A DNA stretch of 64,000 nucleotides, taken from assembly GCA_045538755.1 (NCBI GenBank), contig JAZQEC010000005.1:124001-188000 (forward strand). The letters are read 5' to 3'. Shown in pieces: positions 1-7,829 of this stretch (its first letter is position 1; every line of letters starts with the position of its first letter). The translations under genes and the position numbers were made by a program. The notes beneath the pieces are model-generated. The model had not been told where the DNA came from. It saw nothing but the letters and a program-made list of their open reading frames with translations, and did not search any database. This stretch comes from UBA1738 sp045538755 (GTDB lineage: Bacteria; Bacillota; Clostridia; UBA1381).

Positions 1-191
1 ATAGTAAACAGTTGAGAGATAAAGCTAAAATCAAACGTGACGACCTTGACAAAATACAGCAAGAAAAACAAACAGCTGAAGAAATGCAGGCTTTGATAGC
101 ATCCTTTGATGAGCAAATAAAGAAATTAACACCAATTAAAGAGAAATTATCGAGCATGAAAGGTGGTATAGATAAAAATGTTGGACAATAA
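1..191 (+). CDS. C-terminal fragment of a coiled-coil protein (cut by window edge)
   Basis: An open frame (first full codon at base 3) enters from the left edge and ends at TAA 189-191, giving about 62 residues with no hydrophobic stretch. The sequence is rich in Lys, Glu and Gln and looks like a charged alpha-helical coiled coil. Its end overlaps the start of the next gene by 14 bases, so the two are probably translationally coupled and belong to the same ATPase/toxin cassette. The family cannot be named from this tail. The upstream part lies outside the window. Confidence 0.6.
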   Translation, partial: SKQLRDKAKIKRDDLDKIQQEKQTAEEMQALIASFDEQIKKLTPIKEKLSSMKGGIDKNVGQ

Positions 192-816
192 TGTTAAGCG
201 ACAGATAGAGCAACTTTTTATTAAGTTAAATGCGGAAGTTTCTGATATCATGAAATCTCCTTTATCAACAGCAGAAATAACAGATTCAATAATGAAGTAT
301 ATATCAAGTTCGTTGGCATCTGCGAGTCAGAGTTTTATAACTGATATCTATTCTTCGTTATCAGAGCAGACCCTAAATGAAGACATCTTTCAAAGTGCAG
401 CAAATGCAAATAAATTTTATGATTTGGGTATAAGAGAGCGCCTTGAGGACACATATATGTTTGAAGTAAAAGACCTTAAAACATATATGAAAGGAATTGA
501 TTATAAAGAAATAAATAGAGTATATTCATCAGTCGCAGTTGGTGTAGGCACAACAGCTTTAAGCGGAATTTTGATGGGTACCCTTTTGTCTGGACTTAAT
601 ATACCGATTGCTATATTAATAGCAGGCTCATTGTTGTTAGGGTTAGCAGGTGCGGGCATTACTTATGGTAAAATAATTCCCGCACAGAATAAGGCAAACT
701 ATATTACAGCAGTAAAAAAATTCATGTCAAATCTTAAAAATGAGTTATTGATTTGGGTAGATAAAGTTATTGAGTTTTATGACAAGGAAGTTAACGAGTT
801 GAAAAAGACTTTATGA
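178..816 (+). CDS. Membrane-hairpin protein of the ATPase/toxin cassette
   Basis: A 212-residue protein of no family I recognise. Residues 1-115 are polar and helical. Two adjacent glycine-rich hydrophobic segments follow at about 119-142 and 143-165, joined by a very short turn, and a charged helical tail runs to the end. This is the layout of a membrane hairpin with both termini on the same side. It starts inside the end of the upstream gene and is followed 10 bases later by the HerA-type ATPase, so it is in the same operon. By inference it could anchor the ATPase to the membrane or form part of a pore. The sequence does not show this directly. Confidence 0.7.
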   Translation: MLDNNVKRQIEQLFIKLNAEVSDIMKSPLSTAEITDSIMKYISSSLASASQSFITDIYSSLSEQTLNEDIFQSAANANKFYDLGIRERLEDTYMFEVKDLKTYMKGIDYKEINRVYSSVAVGVGTTALSGILMGTLLSGLNIPIAILIAGSLLLGLAGAGITYGKIIPAQNKANYITAVKKFMSNLKNELLIWVDKVIEFYDKEVNELKKTL

Positions 817-826
817 GGTACAACAA

Positions 827-3800
827 ATGAGTGATATGATAGAAAAATCAAAAAATGCTTTGCCCGACGAAGTGCTTTGTGAACTTAACGAAGATACTGA
901 AATCCTGTCAGAACAAGCGAATCGATTGTTAGATAGTATTGCACCTTACTCTTCTGTTTCAAAAGTTGATGAGTTTTTATCTGATGATTCAAATGGAATA
1001 TTAGAATCCTTTAACTTTTATAAACTATGTAGTTGCACGACAGAAGAATTAGATGAACTGATGGATTATCTAACTGATAAAATGTGTAAGTTTTTTAATG
1101 CATTATATAGACTGGATACTCCTATCATTTACGGTGTAATTAGCCAAGAAGGACAAACCAATATTGTATTGGGTATAAACTCTGCTCTTGATAAGGCTGT
1201 TTTTGAATCAGTAGCAAAAGGTTCATTGACAGGAATTGAGATGACAGAATATAAGCCAAATCTAAAAAACGCCATAGACAGAAAAGGTGGTATAATCTCT
1301 GCTGTTCCTGTTTTTAAAATTGATGATGAAAAACAGAACTTTAATATATCTACTGCAATCAGATGCTTAAATAATAAAGAGTATGCTATTCTCTTTATGG
1401 CAAGGCCTTACTGTCCTACATCTGTTCATGAAACAAGGACAGAATTAATCGACATTAAGGATAAGTGCTTTTCTGTAAGCAAAAGAAATATTGCAAGAGC
1501 AAAAAATTACTCTAAGACTGATGGTTCTTCTACATCAACAACTACATCACATACAGGCAGCCTTATATTATACTCTTACAATAAGTCTACTGCTGATTCT
1601 ACTAATTTTTCTGAGACAATTGGGGATAGTGACACTACATCATTCGATATGCAGAATGGTATTGCACTTGAAATTATGGAATATTGTGATAGAGCAATAG
1701 AAAGAATAAAAATTGGAGAATCAGAGGGCGTATGGGAAACTTCAATTGCCTTTGCAGCACAAGATGATAATACTGCAAAAATATTGAAATCTTGTGTCTG
1801 TGGTGAATTGGCTAAACCTGCTCCTGATATGCTTCCGTTGAGGTCTTTTGATGTAAATATCGATAATGATGACTTATTAAGATTGCCAAAAGTTATGCCT
1901 GATGGTAGTTTTAATAGCCTTAACACCTTGGTTACTTCCTCTGAATTGGGTATGGTATGTACTCCTCCTTACGAAGCAGTTCCTAACTTTGAATTAAAAC
2001 AAGGAAAAGTATTTCCCATGATTTCATCTTCAAAAGATGGAATTGTCATTGGTACCGTTTCAGATGGAAATAGTAAGCTTGATAATATTCCATTTTCTTT
2101 AAGCGAAAAGGACCTAAATAAACATACTTTTATATGTGGTATTACAGGAAGTGGTAAGACCACCACTGTAAAAAGGATATTAACAAATTGCAACAAACCT
2201 TTTATGGTTATTGAATCCGCAAAAAAAGAGTACCGAAACATCAAAGATAAAGAGCCAACTGTATATACATTAGGAAAGCCAGAATTAAATTGTTTGAGAA
2301 TTAATCCATTTTATATTCAACAGGGAATTAATCTTCAAACACATATTGATTTCTTGAAAGATTTATTTAACGCATCTTTTTCTTTCTATGGCCCGATGCC
2401 TTATATTTTAGAGAGATGCTTACACAATGTTTATAGCCATAAGGGTTGGAATATGACATTAGGCTATCATCCTCATTTTGTGAATAATACTGATTCTGTC
2501 AATTTTTTTGATGATGACTATATGAAGTCGAGATATGACCATAAAGCATCAAAACATTTATTTCCTACAATGCAGGAACTGAAAGATGAAGTAAAAAGAT
2601 ACGTTGAAGAAGAAATGCAATATGATGGTGAGATTAGTGGTAATGTTAAAACTGCTATGCTTGCGAGATTAGATAGTCTATGTGTTGGTTCAAAAGGATT
2701 TATGTTTAACACCAATGAAACCATTGATATGGAAAGTCTAATGCAAAAAAATGTTGTATTTGAATTGGAAGGATTAGCAGATGATTCTGATAAGGCTTTT
2801 GGCGTAGGCTTGTTAGTTGTATTCATAAATGAATACAGACAAGTTTTCAAGGAAAATCATATTACAGAAGATGATATTGGGTTACAACATTTGTTAGTAA
2901 TTGAAGAAGCGCATAGACTTCTTAAGAATGTTGATACCGAAAGGTCAACAGAAGATACAGGAAATCCAAAAGGTAAAGCTGTGGAACACTTTACAAATAT
3001 GATTGCAGAAATGAGGTCATATGGGCAGGGTGTTATAATTGCAGAACAAATACCGAGCAAATTGGCACCAGATGTAATTAAAAACTCTTCAAATAAGATT
3101 ATTCAAAGAGTGGTTTCTGCTGATGACCAACAGCTGGTTGCAAATACTATTGGTATGAATGAAGAGGACGCTGTATTGTTAGGTAGTCTTAAAACTGGTA
3201 TAGGTTTATGCCATAAAGAAGGTATGAGCTTGCCAGTATATGTTGAGATAGAAAAAGTATCTGATAATAAGGTTGCAGATGGGGATTTATATACTAAACA
3301 AGAGGGTGCGCAATTTGTTGAAATAAACAAAAGTATCGTCATCGAAAATACAGTAGATATAATTGAAAATCTCTCATTACAAGTATTATGTGGTATTCTT
3401 GCAGAAAGTCCTGATAAAACAGCAGCTAACATAAAAGAAGCAAAAGAAATAATTAACACTTCTCTTGTAAGGAAAGATGTCAAGCTTCTCTTGAATGCAA
3501 ATAAAGATGAATTATATGGTGGCATTATCGCTGATAATATTATTTCTTATTTGATAAATGGTGTATTTAGCTTTAAAGAATTACCAAGCAATACATTATG
3601 TGATTTAATACATAATGTATGTTCAAAAGGCTTAAAAGAAAATGTAAAAGAACTCAATGAAATGTTCACAAAAGCATATAGTGAAAACTGTAAATCAAGA
3701 TGTATTCGTATAATTTCTGAATTGGTAAAGAATAGACTGAACAAATCTGTTAACATTCCTGCTTCTATTGAAAGATATTTCATTGATGCGGACAAGCAAT

Positions 3801-3841
3801 TAATTTCAGAAATAGAAGAGCAGATAAAGGGGGTTGGCTAA
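827..3841 (+). CDS. HerA/FtsK-superfamily ATPase of a polymorphic-toxin cassette
   Basis: This is a 1004-residue ATPase. Walker A (GITGSGKT) lies at about residues 438-445 and an acidic Walker B (LLVIEEAH) at about 689-696. A later stretch, GQGVIIAEQIPSK, matches the sensor region of HerA/VirB4-like ATPases (DUF87-type core). The first 430 residues contain no catalytic motif that I can see and are probably a partner-binding region. The last 230 residues are helical. Known family members pump DNA or protein through hexameric rings. The neighbours are a membrane-hairpin protein upstream and a nuclease toxin plus immunity protein downstream, overlapping by 8 bases, which suggests toxin export or delivery (inference). 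A DNA-translocating defence role is the main alternative. Confidence 0.85.
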   Translation: MSDMIEKSKNALPDEVLCELNEDTEILSEQANRLLDSIAPYSSVSKVDEFLSDDSNGILESFNFYKLCSCTTEELDELMDYLTDKMCKFFNALYRLDTPIIYGVISQEGQTNIVLGINSALDKAVFESVAKGSLTGIEMTEYKPNLKNAIDRKGGIISAVPVFKIDDEKQNFNISTAIRCLNNKEYAILFMARPYCPTSVHETRTELIDIKDKCFSVSKRNIARAKNYSKTDGSSTSTTTSHTGSLILYSYNKSTADSTNFSETIGDSDTTSFDMQNGIALEIMEYCDRAIERIKIGESEGVWETSIAFAAQDDNTAKILKSCVCGELAKPAPDMLPLRSFDVNIDNDDLLRLPKVMPDGSFNSLNTLVTSSELGMVCTPPYEAVPNFELKQGKVFPMISSSKDGIVIGTVSDGNSKLDNIPFSLSEKDLNKHTFICGITGSGKTTTVKRILTNCNKPFMVIESAKKEYRNIKDKEPTVYTLGKPELNCLRINPFYIQQGINLQTHIDFLKDLFNASFSFYGPMPYILERCLHNVYSHKGWNMTLGYHPHFVNNTDSVNFFDDDYMKSRYDHKASKHLFPTMQELKDEVKRYVEEEMQYDGEISGNVKTAMLARLDSLCVGSKGFMFNTNETIDMESLMQKNVVFELEGLADDSDKAFGVGLLVVFINEYRQVFKENHITEDDIGLQHLLVIEEAHRLLKNVDTERSTEDTGNPKGKAVEHFTNMIAEMRSYGQGVIIAEQIPSKLAPDVIKNSSNKIIQRVVSADDQQLVANTIGMNEEDAVLLGSLKTGIGLCHKEGMSLPVYVEIEKVSDNKVADGDLYTKQEGAQFVEINKSIVIENTVDIIENLSLQVLCGILAESPDKTAANIKEAKEIINTSLVRKDVKLLLNANKDELYGGIIADNIISYLINGVFSFKELPSNTLCDLIHNVCSKGLKENVKELNEMFTKAYSENCKSRCIRIISELVKNRLNKSVNIPASIERYFIDADKQLISEIEEQIKGVG

Positions 3842-4598
3842 GTTGTCAGTTATAGCTGCAGCATTAGAAAAAGCTGGTGAAATAGCAAGTCAAGTTTCAG
3901 AAAAAGTAAGTAAAGTTGTTGAAGCCTCTGGCGATAAGATTGAAAACCTTATTAAGGGTGAGGGATTTATCAAAGACACTCAATCTGGAACATTAGTTCA
4001 AAATGTAGATATTAAAACAACAAAAACTACATCTTTAGAGTCATTGACTGAAACAAACAAAGCCAAGATGGAAACGACCACACCAGAAGTTGAGAAAAAA
4101 CCACCTGAATATTATGCGGTTAAAGAAGCAACGGGAATGTCAGATGCCACTCTTTCAAGGTGTGAAATAAGTAAAGATGGCAAGAGTGTTACAATGAAGT
4201 GCATAAATGCTGAAAAGGTTGGCATGAATACAAAACCACCTTATGTAGAAAAAATTGTGGATGTTAACGGTGTAAAAGTGAGATGTCAGGTTGTAGATTT
4301 AAGTGAATATTCTGTGTTTGATACTAAACTACCAAAGGAACTGTGGAAAGCCCTTGACGATGACCAATTTGAATACTGTACCAAACAACTACAAAAGGCA
4401 ATAGAAAACAATCCTTCATTAGCAAAACAATTTACAACGGAACAGCTGGAACAAATAAGAAAAGGAGAAGCAAGAATCAAAGGCTATACTTGGCACCACG
4501 ATGCAGAATGTGGTAAAATGCAATTGGTTAAATCTGATGTACATATGTTAAATAGACACACAGGTGGTAAAGCCATTTGGGGTGGCGGAAGAAATTAG
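3834..4598 (+). CDS. WHH-motif HNH/Endo VII nuclease toxin
   Basis: A 254-residue protein read from a TTG start that overlaps the ATPase stop by 8 bases, with AAAGGGGG just upstream as ribosome binding site. Residues 1-60 form an amphipathic helix-rich leader, 60-100 are Thr/Lys-rich, and the C-terminal 40 residues carry the WHH toxin signature: W220-H221-H222, then MQLV (229-232), H237 and HTGG (242-245). WHH domains are HNH/Endo VII superfamily nucleases found at the tips of polymorphic toxins. The gene lies directly before a SUKH immunity gene, the classical partner. There is no signal peptide, so delivery must rely on another route, plausibly the co-encoded ATPase. Confidence 0.9.
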   Translation: MAKLSVIAAALEKAGEIASQVSEKVSKVVEASGDKIENLIKGEGFIKDTQSGTLVQNVDIKTTKTTSLESLTETNKAKMETTTPEVEKKPPEYYAVKEATGMSDATLSRCEISKDGKSVTMKCINAEKVGMNTKPPYVEKIVDVNGVKVRCQVVDLSEYSVFDTKLPKELWKALDDDQFEYCTKQLQKAIENNPSLAKQFTTEQLEQIRKGEARIKGYTWHHDAECGKMQLVKSDVHMLNRHTGGKAIWGGGRN

Positions 4599-4611
4599 GA
4601 GGTGTAAGATT

Positions 4612-5019
4612 ATGTCAAATGTAACTTGGAATTATGTTGAACCTTTAAAGGCAGGTCAGGATATATCATTTTTAGAGTTAGAAATCAAATATCATTATCA
4701 ATTACCAGATGATTTGAGAAATTGTATTAAATTAAATAATGGTGGCATTCCTGACAAATCGAAGTTCGACACGCAAGATAACACTTTGGTGTTTGGCGGG
4801 TTGTTATCCTTTAACGAAGACGGAACAGATACAGTATATTCCTATATTCCATTATTTGAAACAGAGGGAAATACTGTTGAAATGTTTCCTTTTGGGTTAG
4901 ACCCATTTGGTAATTTGTTTTGCATTGAAAATGGTAAGGTTGTGTTATATAATCACGAAGAGGACACAGCAACTATATTAGCAGAAACATTTACGGAGTT
5001 TATTGAAAAGTTGTACTAA
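4612..5019 (+). CDS. SUKH-family (SMI1/KNR4) immunity protein
   Basis: A 135-residue protein. ATG 4612 is chosen because AGGAGGTG lies 6 bases upstream, immediately after the toxin stop; an in-frame ATG at 4564 would overlap the toxin. The fold signature is present: an N-terminal segment ending in LPDDLRNCIKLNNGG, then short beta strands, then a terminal FTEFIEKLY helix. SUKH proteins bind and neutralise many toxin nucleases, including WHH types. Its position right after the toxin makes it the cognate antidote. A strong terminator follows, so it ends the cassette. Confidence 0.88.
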   Translation: MSNVTWNYVEPLKAGQDISFLELEIKYHYQLPDDLRNCIKLNNGGIPDKSKFDTQDNTLVFGGLLSFNEDGTDTVYSYIPLFETEGNTVEMFPFGLDPFGNLFCIENGKVVLYNHEEDTATILAETFTEFIEKLY

Positions 5020-5035
5020 AAGAACTCATCTATAC

Positions 5036-5073
5036 AAAAAAGCACCTGTTCATTTAAGGACAGGTGCTTTTTA
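5036..5073 (+). terminator. Rho-independent terminator of the toxin cassette
   Basis: AGCACCTGT and ACAGGTGCT form a perfect stem flanked by A and T runs, 20 bases after the immunity gene stop. The stem extends through the flanking A/T bases. Confidence 0.9.
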
Positions 5074-5142
5074 AAGCAATATATTATATCATATGCTATC
5101 TAAAAAATCAACCTAAAAATTAAATGTTTTTTGCTTTTTCTC

Positions 5143-5171
5143 TTGCATTATTGATGGCGTAATGCTATAAT
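5143..5171 (+). promoter_or_regulatory. Sigma-A-like promoter reading into the yifB remnant
   Basis: TTGCAT and TATAAT are separated by 17 bases. GCATTA ... TAATGC forms a dyad around the spacer. It is followed by the 5'-truncated yifB frame, so it may be vestigial or belong to the island end. Confidence 0.5.
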
Positions 5172-5197
5172 ATTATGTTGAGTAGGAATAAACTAAA

Positions 5198-6253
5198 TTG
5201 AGATTGAATTTTCAGGATTGTGATATGATAAAAAGGGGCAGAAAAATAAAATATCCGTCTGTATGGTTCTTATATGAGTACAAAAATAAGGACTTTATCT
5301 TTATGTGGGTATTTTCAAAAAACATTGCAATTCTCTGTTTTTCACAAGCTGGGAATGTCAACTACAACATTCTTTTGATAGGTTCGCCGGGTACGGGAAA
5401 GACGATGCTTGCGCAAAGGATGCCGTCTATTTTGCCGGATTTATCTTTTGAGGAAGCTTTGGAGGTTTCAAAAATTCATTCAATCGCAGGAACACTTCCT
5501 GCCGAAAGTCCTCTTATAACCCGCAGACCGTTCAGAAATCCGCATCACACAATATCAACGGCAGGACTTTCAGGCGGAGGAACAGTGCCGAGGCCTGGAG
5601 AACTTTCGCTTGCACATAACGGTGTGTTGTTTTTAGATGAACTGCCTGAGTTCAAACGTGAAGTCTTGGAGGTTATGCGTCAGCCGCTTGAAGACGGAAA
5701 AGTGACGATTTCAAGAGTTAATGCGACTTTGACATATCCGTGTAATATGATGCTTATTTCGAGTATGAATCCTTGCAAATGTGGATTTTTAGGCGATGCA
5801 AAAAGAGAATGTACCTGCACTCCGGCGCAGATAAACCAATACCGCTCGCGTATTTCAGGACCGCTTCTTGACAGAATTGATATTCAGGTGGAGGTTGCAA
5901 ACGTTGAATATAAGGACCTAAGCAATATGGAAAAAGGTGAAACATCTGCTGAAATCAAAAAAAGAGTAAATGAAGCAAGACAAATCCAAAGGCAACGCTA
6001 TAAGGAATTCGGCATTTACTCAAATGCGCAGTTGACGGCAGGGATGCTTGCGGAATTCTGCCGGTTGGGTGAGGCGGAAAACAACATTTTAAAGATGGCA
6101 TTTGACAGACTGGGGCTTTCTGCAAGAGCGCATTCGCGAATACTTAAAGTGGCACGTACGATTGCTGATTTGGCAGGAGAAAGAGACATTTTGGCATCGC
6201 ACATTGCTGAGGCAATCCAGTACAGAAACCTTGACAGAAAGTTTTTTGGATAA
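5198..6253 (+). pseudogene. yifB: 5'-truncated YifB/ComM Mg-chelatase-like AAA+ ATPase
   Basis: From about base 5360 the frame is clearly YifB/ComM: Walker A GSPGTGKT, the family stretch NPHHTISTAGLSGGG, Walker B VLFLDELPEF, the Cys cluster CKCGFLG...CTC, and the C-terminal lid ending YRNLDRKFFG. The family is about 500 residues. Here only about 300 remain; the N-terminal Lon-like domain of roughly 200 residues is missing. The first 50 or so codons (from a TTG at 5198) encode unrelated sequence and have no convincing ribosome binding site. Because the Lon-like domain is lost, I call it a pseudogene. ComM/YifB helps branch migration during uptake and recombination of DNA. A stable ATPase fragment could still be made. 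Confidence 0.85.
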
Positions 6254-6278
6254 TTTGAAAAAATATTTTAAAAAACAT

Positions 6279-6307
6279 TTTACATAATAGAAAAAGTATG
6301 ATATAAT
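6279..6307 (+). promoter_or_regulatory. Upstream promoter (P1) of the BMC operon
   Basis: TTTACA and TATAAT are separated by 17 bases, about 125 bases before the aldolase start. This is the first of two similar promoters. Confidence 0.6.
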
Positions 6308-6331
6308 AACTATAATATGACAAAAAATGCA

Positions 6332-6379
6332 AAAGGGACATAAAAAGCCCTTTACAAACGCAATTAAATATCATATAAT
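6332..6379 (+). promoter_or_regulatory. Hairpin overlapping the second promoter (P2) of the BMC operon
   Basis: A second TTTACA (6351) lies 17 bases from TATAAT (6374). The stem AAAGGG/CCCTTT (6332-6353) lies between P1 and P2 and its right arm overlaps the P2 -35 box. The hairpin could dampen read-through from P1 or act as an operator. I see no clear catabolite-repression (cre) site. Confidence 0.55.
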
Positions 6380-6432
6380 TAAACCAAAACCAAAGAAAAC
6401 CAAATAAAACAAAATTCATGGAGGTATAGACG

Positions 6433-7326
6433 ATGTACAAATCAGATTTTGAAATCAAAAAAGAAATTTGTGAAATCGGAAGAAGAATCTATGTTGACGG
6501 ATTTGTTGCTGCAAACGACGGAAACATTTCTGTTAAGGTTGATGATGACACATTTTTTGCAACACCGACAGGCGTGTCAAAGGGTTATATGACTCCGGAC
6601 ATGATTTGTAAGGTTGATGGTAAGGGAAACCTTAAGGAACCAAGTAACTGGAAGCCATCATCAGAATTCAAGATGCACCTGAAGGTTTATCAGGAGAGAC
6701 CTGACGTAACAGCCGTTGTTCACGCACATCCTCCGATTGCTACCTCCTTTGCTATTGCAGGTATTGCGCTTGACAAGCTCATTATGCCTGAAGCAATCAT
6801 TTTCCTTGGTGCTGTTCCGATTGCACAGTACGGAACACCTTCAACAATGGAAATCCCTGAATCACTTCAGCCGTACATACAGGACTACGATGCAATTCTT
6901 CTTGCAAACCACGGAGCGCTTGCATTTGGTTGCGATTTAAATACTGCATTCTTCAGAATGGAATCAACTGAATTCTATGCAAAACTTCTCTACCACTCAA
7001 CAATGCTCGGCGGTGCTAAGGAAATTCCTTGCGGCGAAGTTAAGAAGCTTATCGACTTAAGAAAGATGTATGGTGTTTCAGGAAAGCACCCAATGGAAAA
7101 GCTTTGCCCAGGCTGCTATGAGGACGGAACTTGCGAAATGTCCCCAACAGAGGCAAATGAAAAGTTCGGAACTGAAAATCCTGCTACTTATCACGGATTC
7201 CAGCCGCTTGATTCACAGATTAAGTACTATAAAGAAAACGGCGAATATACAGCTAAGGGAAATGGCGACATTGAGGCAATCGTTGCTGAAGTAACAAAGA
7301 GAGTGCTGGAAAAGTGCGGTAAATAA
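6433..7326 (+). CDS. BMC-associated class II aldolase (L-fuculose-/rhamnulose-phosphate type)
   Basis: Residues 1-210 match class II aldolases of the FucA/AraD fold: zinc-binding HAHPP near residue 95, and LLANHGALAFG with the third zinc His region near 158. The known reaction splits fuculose-1-phosphate or rhamnulose-1-phosphate to DHAP and L-lactaldehyde. Unlike plain FucA (about 215 residues) it is 297 residues long. The extension holds a Cys cluster (C225, C228, C234), a Gly/Asn-rich linker and a final amphipathic helix, DIEAIVAEVTKRVLEKCG, typical of BMC encapsulation peptides. A GGAGGT ribosome binding site precedes ATG 6433. It is first in the operon, so lactaldehyde would be made inside or at the shell. 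The substrate sugar is inferred. Confidence 0.85.
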   Translation: MYKSDFEIKKEICEIGRRIYVDGFVAANDGNISVKVDDDTFFATPTGVSKGYMTPDMICKVDGKGNLKEPSNWKPSSEFKMHLKVYQERPDVTAVVHAHPPIATSFAIAGIALDKLIMPEAIIFLGAVPIAQYGTPSTMEIPESLQPYIQDYDAILLANHGALAFGCDLNTAFFRMESTEFYAKLLYHSTMLGGAKEIPCGEVKKLIDLRKMYGVSGKHPMEKLCPGCYEDGTCEMSPTEANEKFGTENPATYHGFQPLDSQIKYYKENGEYTAKGNGDIEAIVAEVTKRVLEKCGK

Positions 7327-7808
7327 TGACAAAATTATATACAGGCTGCGGCGACAAAGGTTATACACAAACCCTTAACGACAACCACATTTCAAAGTGC
7401 GATGCATTGATTGAGTTAATCGGTACTTTGGATGAATTTTCTTCCTGCCTTGGTGTTGCAAAGATACATATAATGGATGAAAAACTGTTGGACGATATTG
7501 AACGATTGCAGAAAAAGCTTGTTTTGATAATGGGTGAGCTTGCAGGCGGAAAAATATGCGTTAGCGAGGAATGTGTTAAAGTTGTTGAGAAAATGACTGA
7601 CAGCTACAAAGGGGAATTTGACGGATTTTCTATTCCGGGCAAAAATCCTGCATCAAGCTATCTTGACCTTGCAAGATGTGTTGCAAGGCGCGCAGAAAGA
7701 GTTGCCGCAAAGGTTTTAGAGCAGAGAAGAATACGGGAAGTCACATTTATTTACCTTAATAGGGCTTCCGATTTGGTTTATGCTATGAGCCGCTATGCAG
7801 AAAAATAA
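7326..7808 (+). CDS. pduO: PduO-type cob(I)alamin adenosyltransferase
   Basis: A 160-residue protein whose start overlaps the aldolase stop by one base (TAATG). It matches the PduO N-terminal family: the nucleotide-binding start YTGCGDKGYTQTL, the GTLDEFSSCLG helix, and the C-terminal ARRAER and LNRASDLVYAMSR motifs that line the ATP/corrinoid site. The family makes adenosylcobalamin from cob(I)alamin and ATP. No B12-dependent enzyme is encoded in this operon, so it either serves a dehydratase coded elsewhere or has another role. PduS further down could supply reduced cobalamin. Confidence 0.82.
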   Translation: MTKLYTGCGDKGYTQTLNDNHISKCDALIELIGTLDEFSSCLGVAKIHIMDEKLLDDIERLQKKLVLIMGELAGGKICVSEECVKVVEKMTDSYKGEFDGFSIPGKNPASSYLDLARCVARRAERVAAKVLEQRRIREVTFIYLNRASDLVYAMSRYAEK

Positions 7809-7829
7809 ATTGACGAAAGGGAAGTATCT

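Larger units (their letters stand above)
1..5360. mobile_element. Accessory toxin island, right end in or beside yifB
   Basis: A toxin cassette visibly more AT-rich than the downstream genes ends where the yifB homology begins abruptly. Its left boundary is outside the window and no integrase or transposase is visible, so the element class is unknown. ComM/yifB is a known insertion target for several integrative and Tn7-like elements. The boundary near 5360 is set only by where YifB similarity starts. Confidence 0.45.

Noticed and set aside
5198..5360. New N-terminal domain fused to YifB
   Set aside because: The 50 or so leading residues are not domain-like, lack a ribosome binding site, and the join falls in the middle of the conserved ATPase core.
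6351..6370. Catabolite-repression (cre) site upstream of the BMC operon
   Set aside because: TTTACAAACGCAATTA shares only part of the consensus and is already explained as a promoter -35 region.
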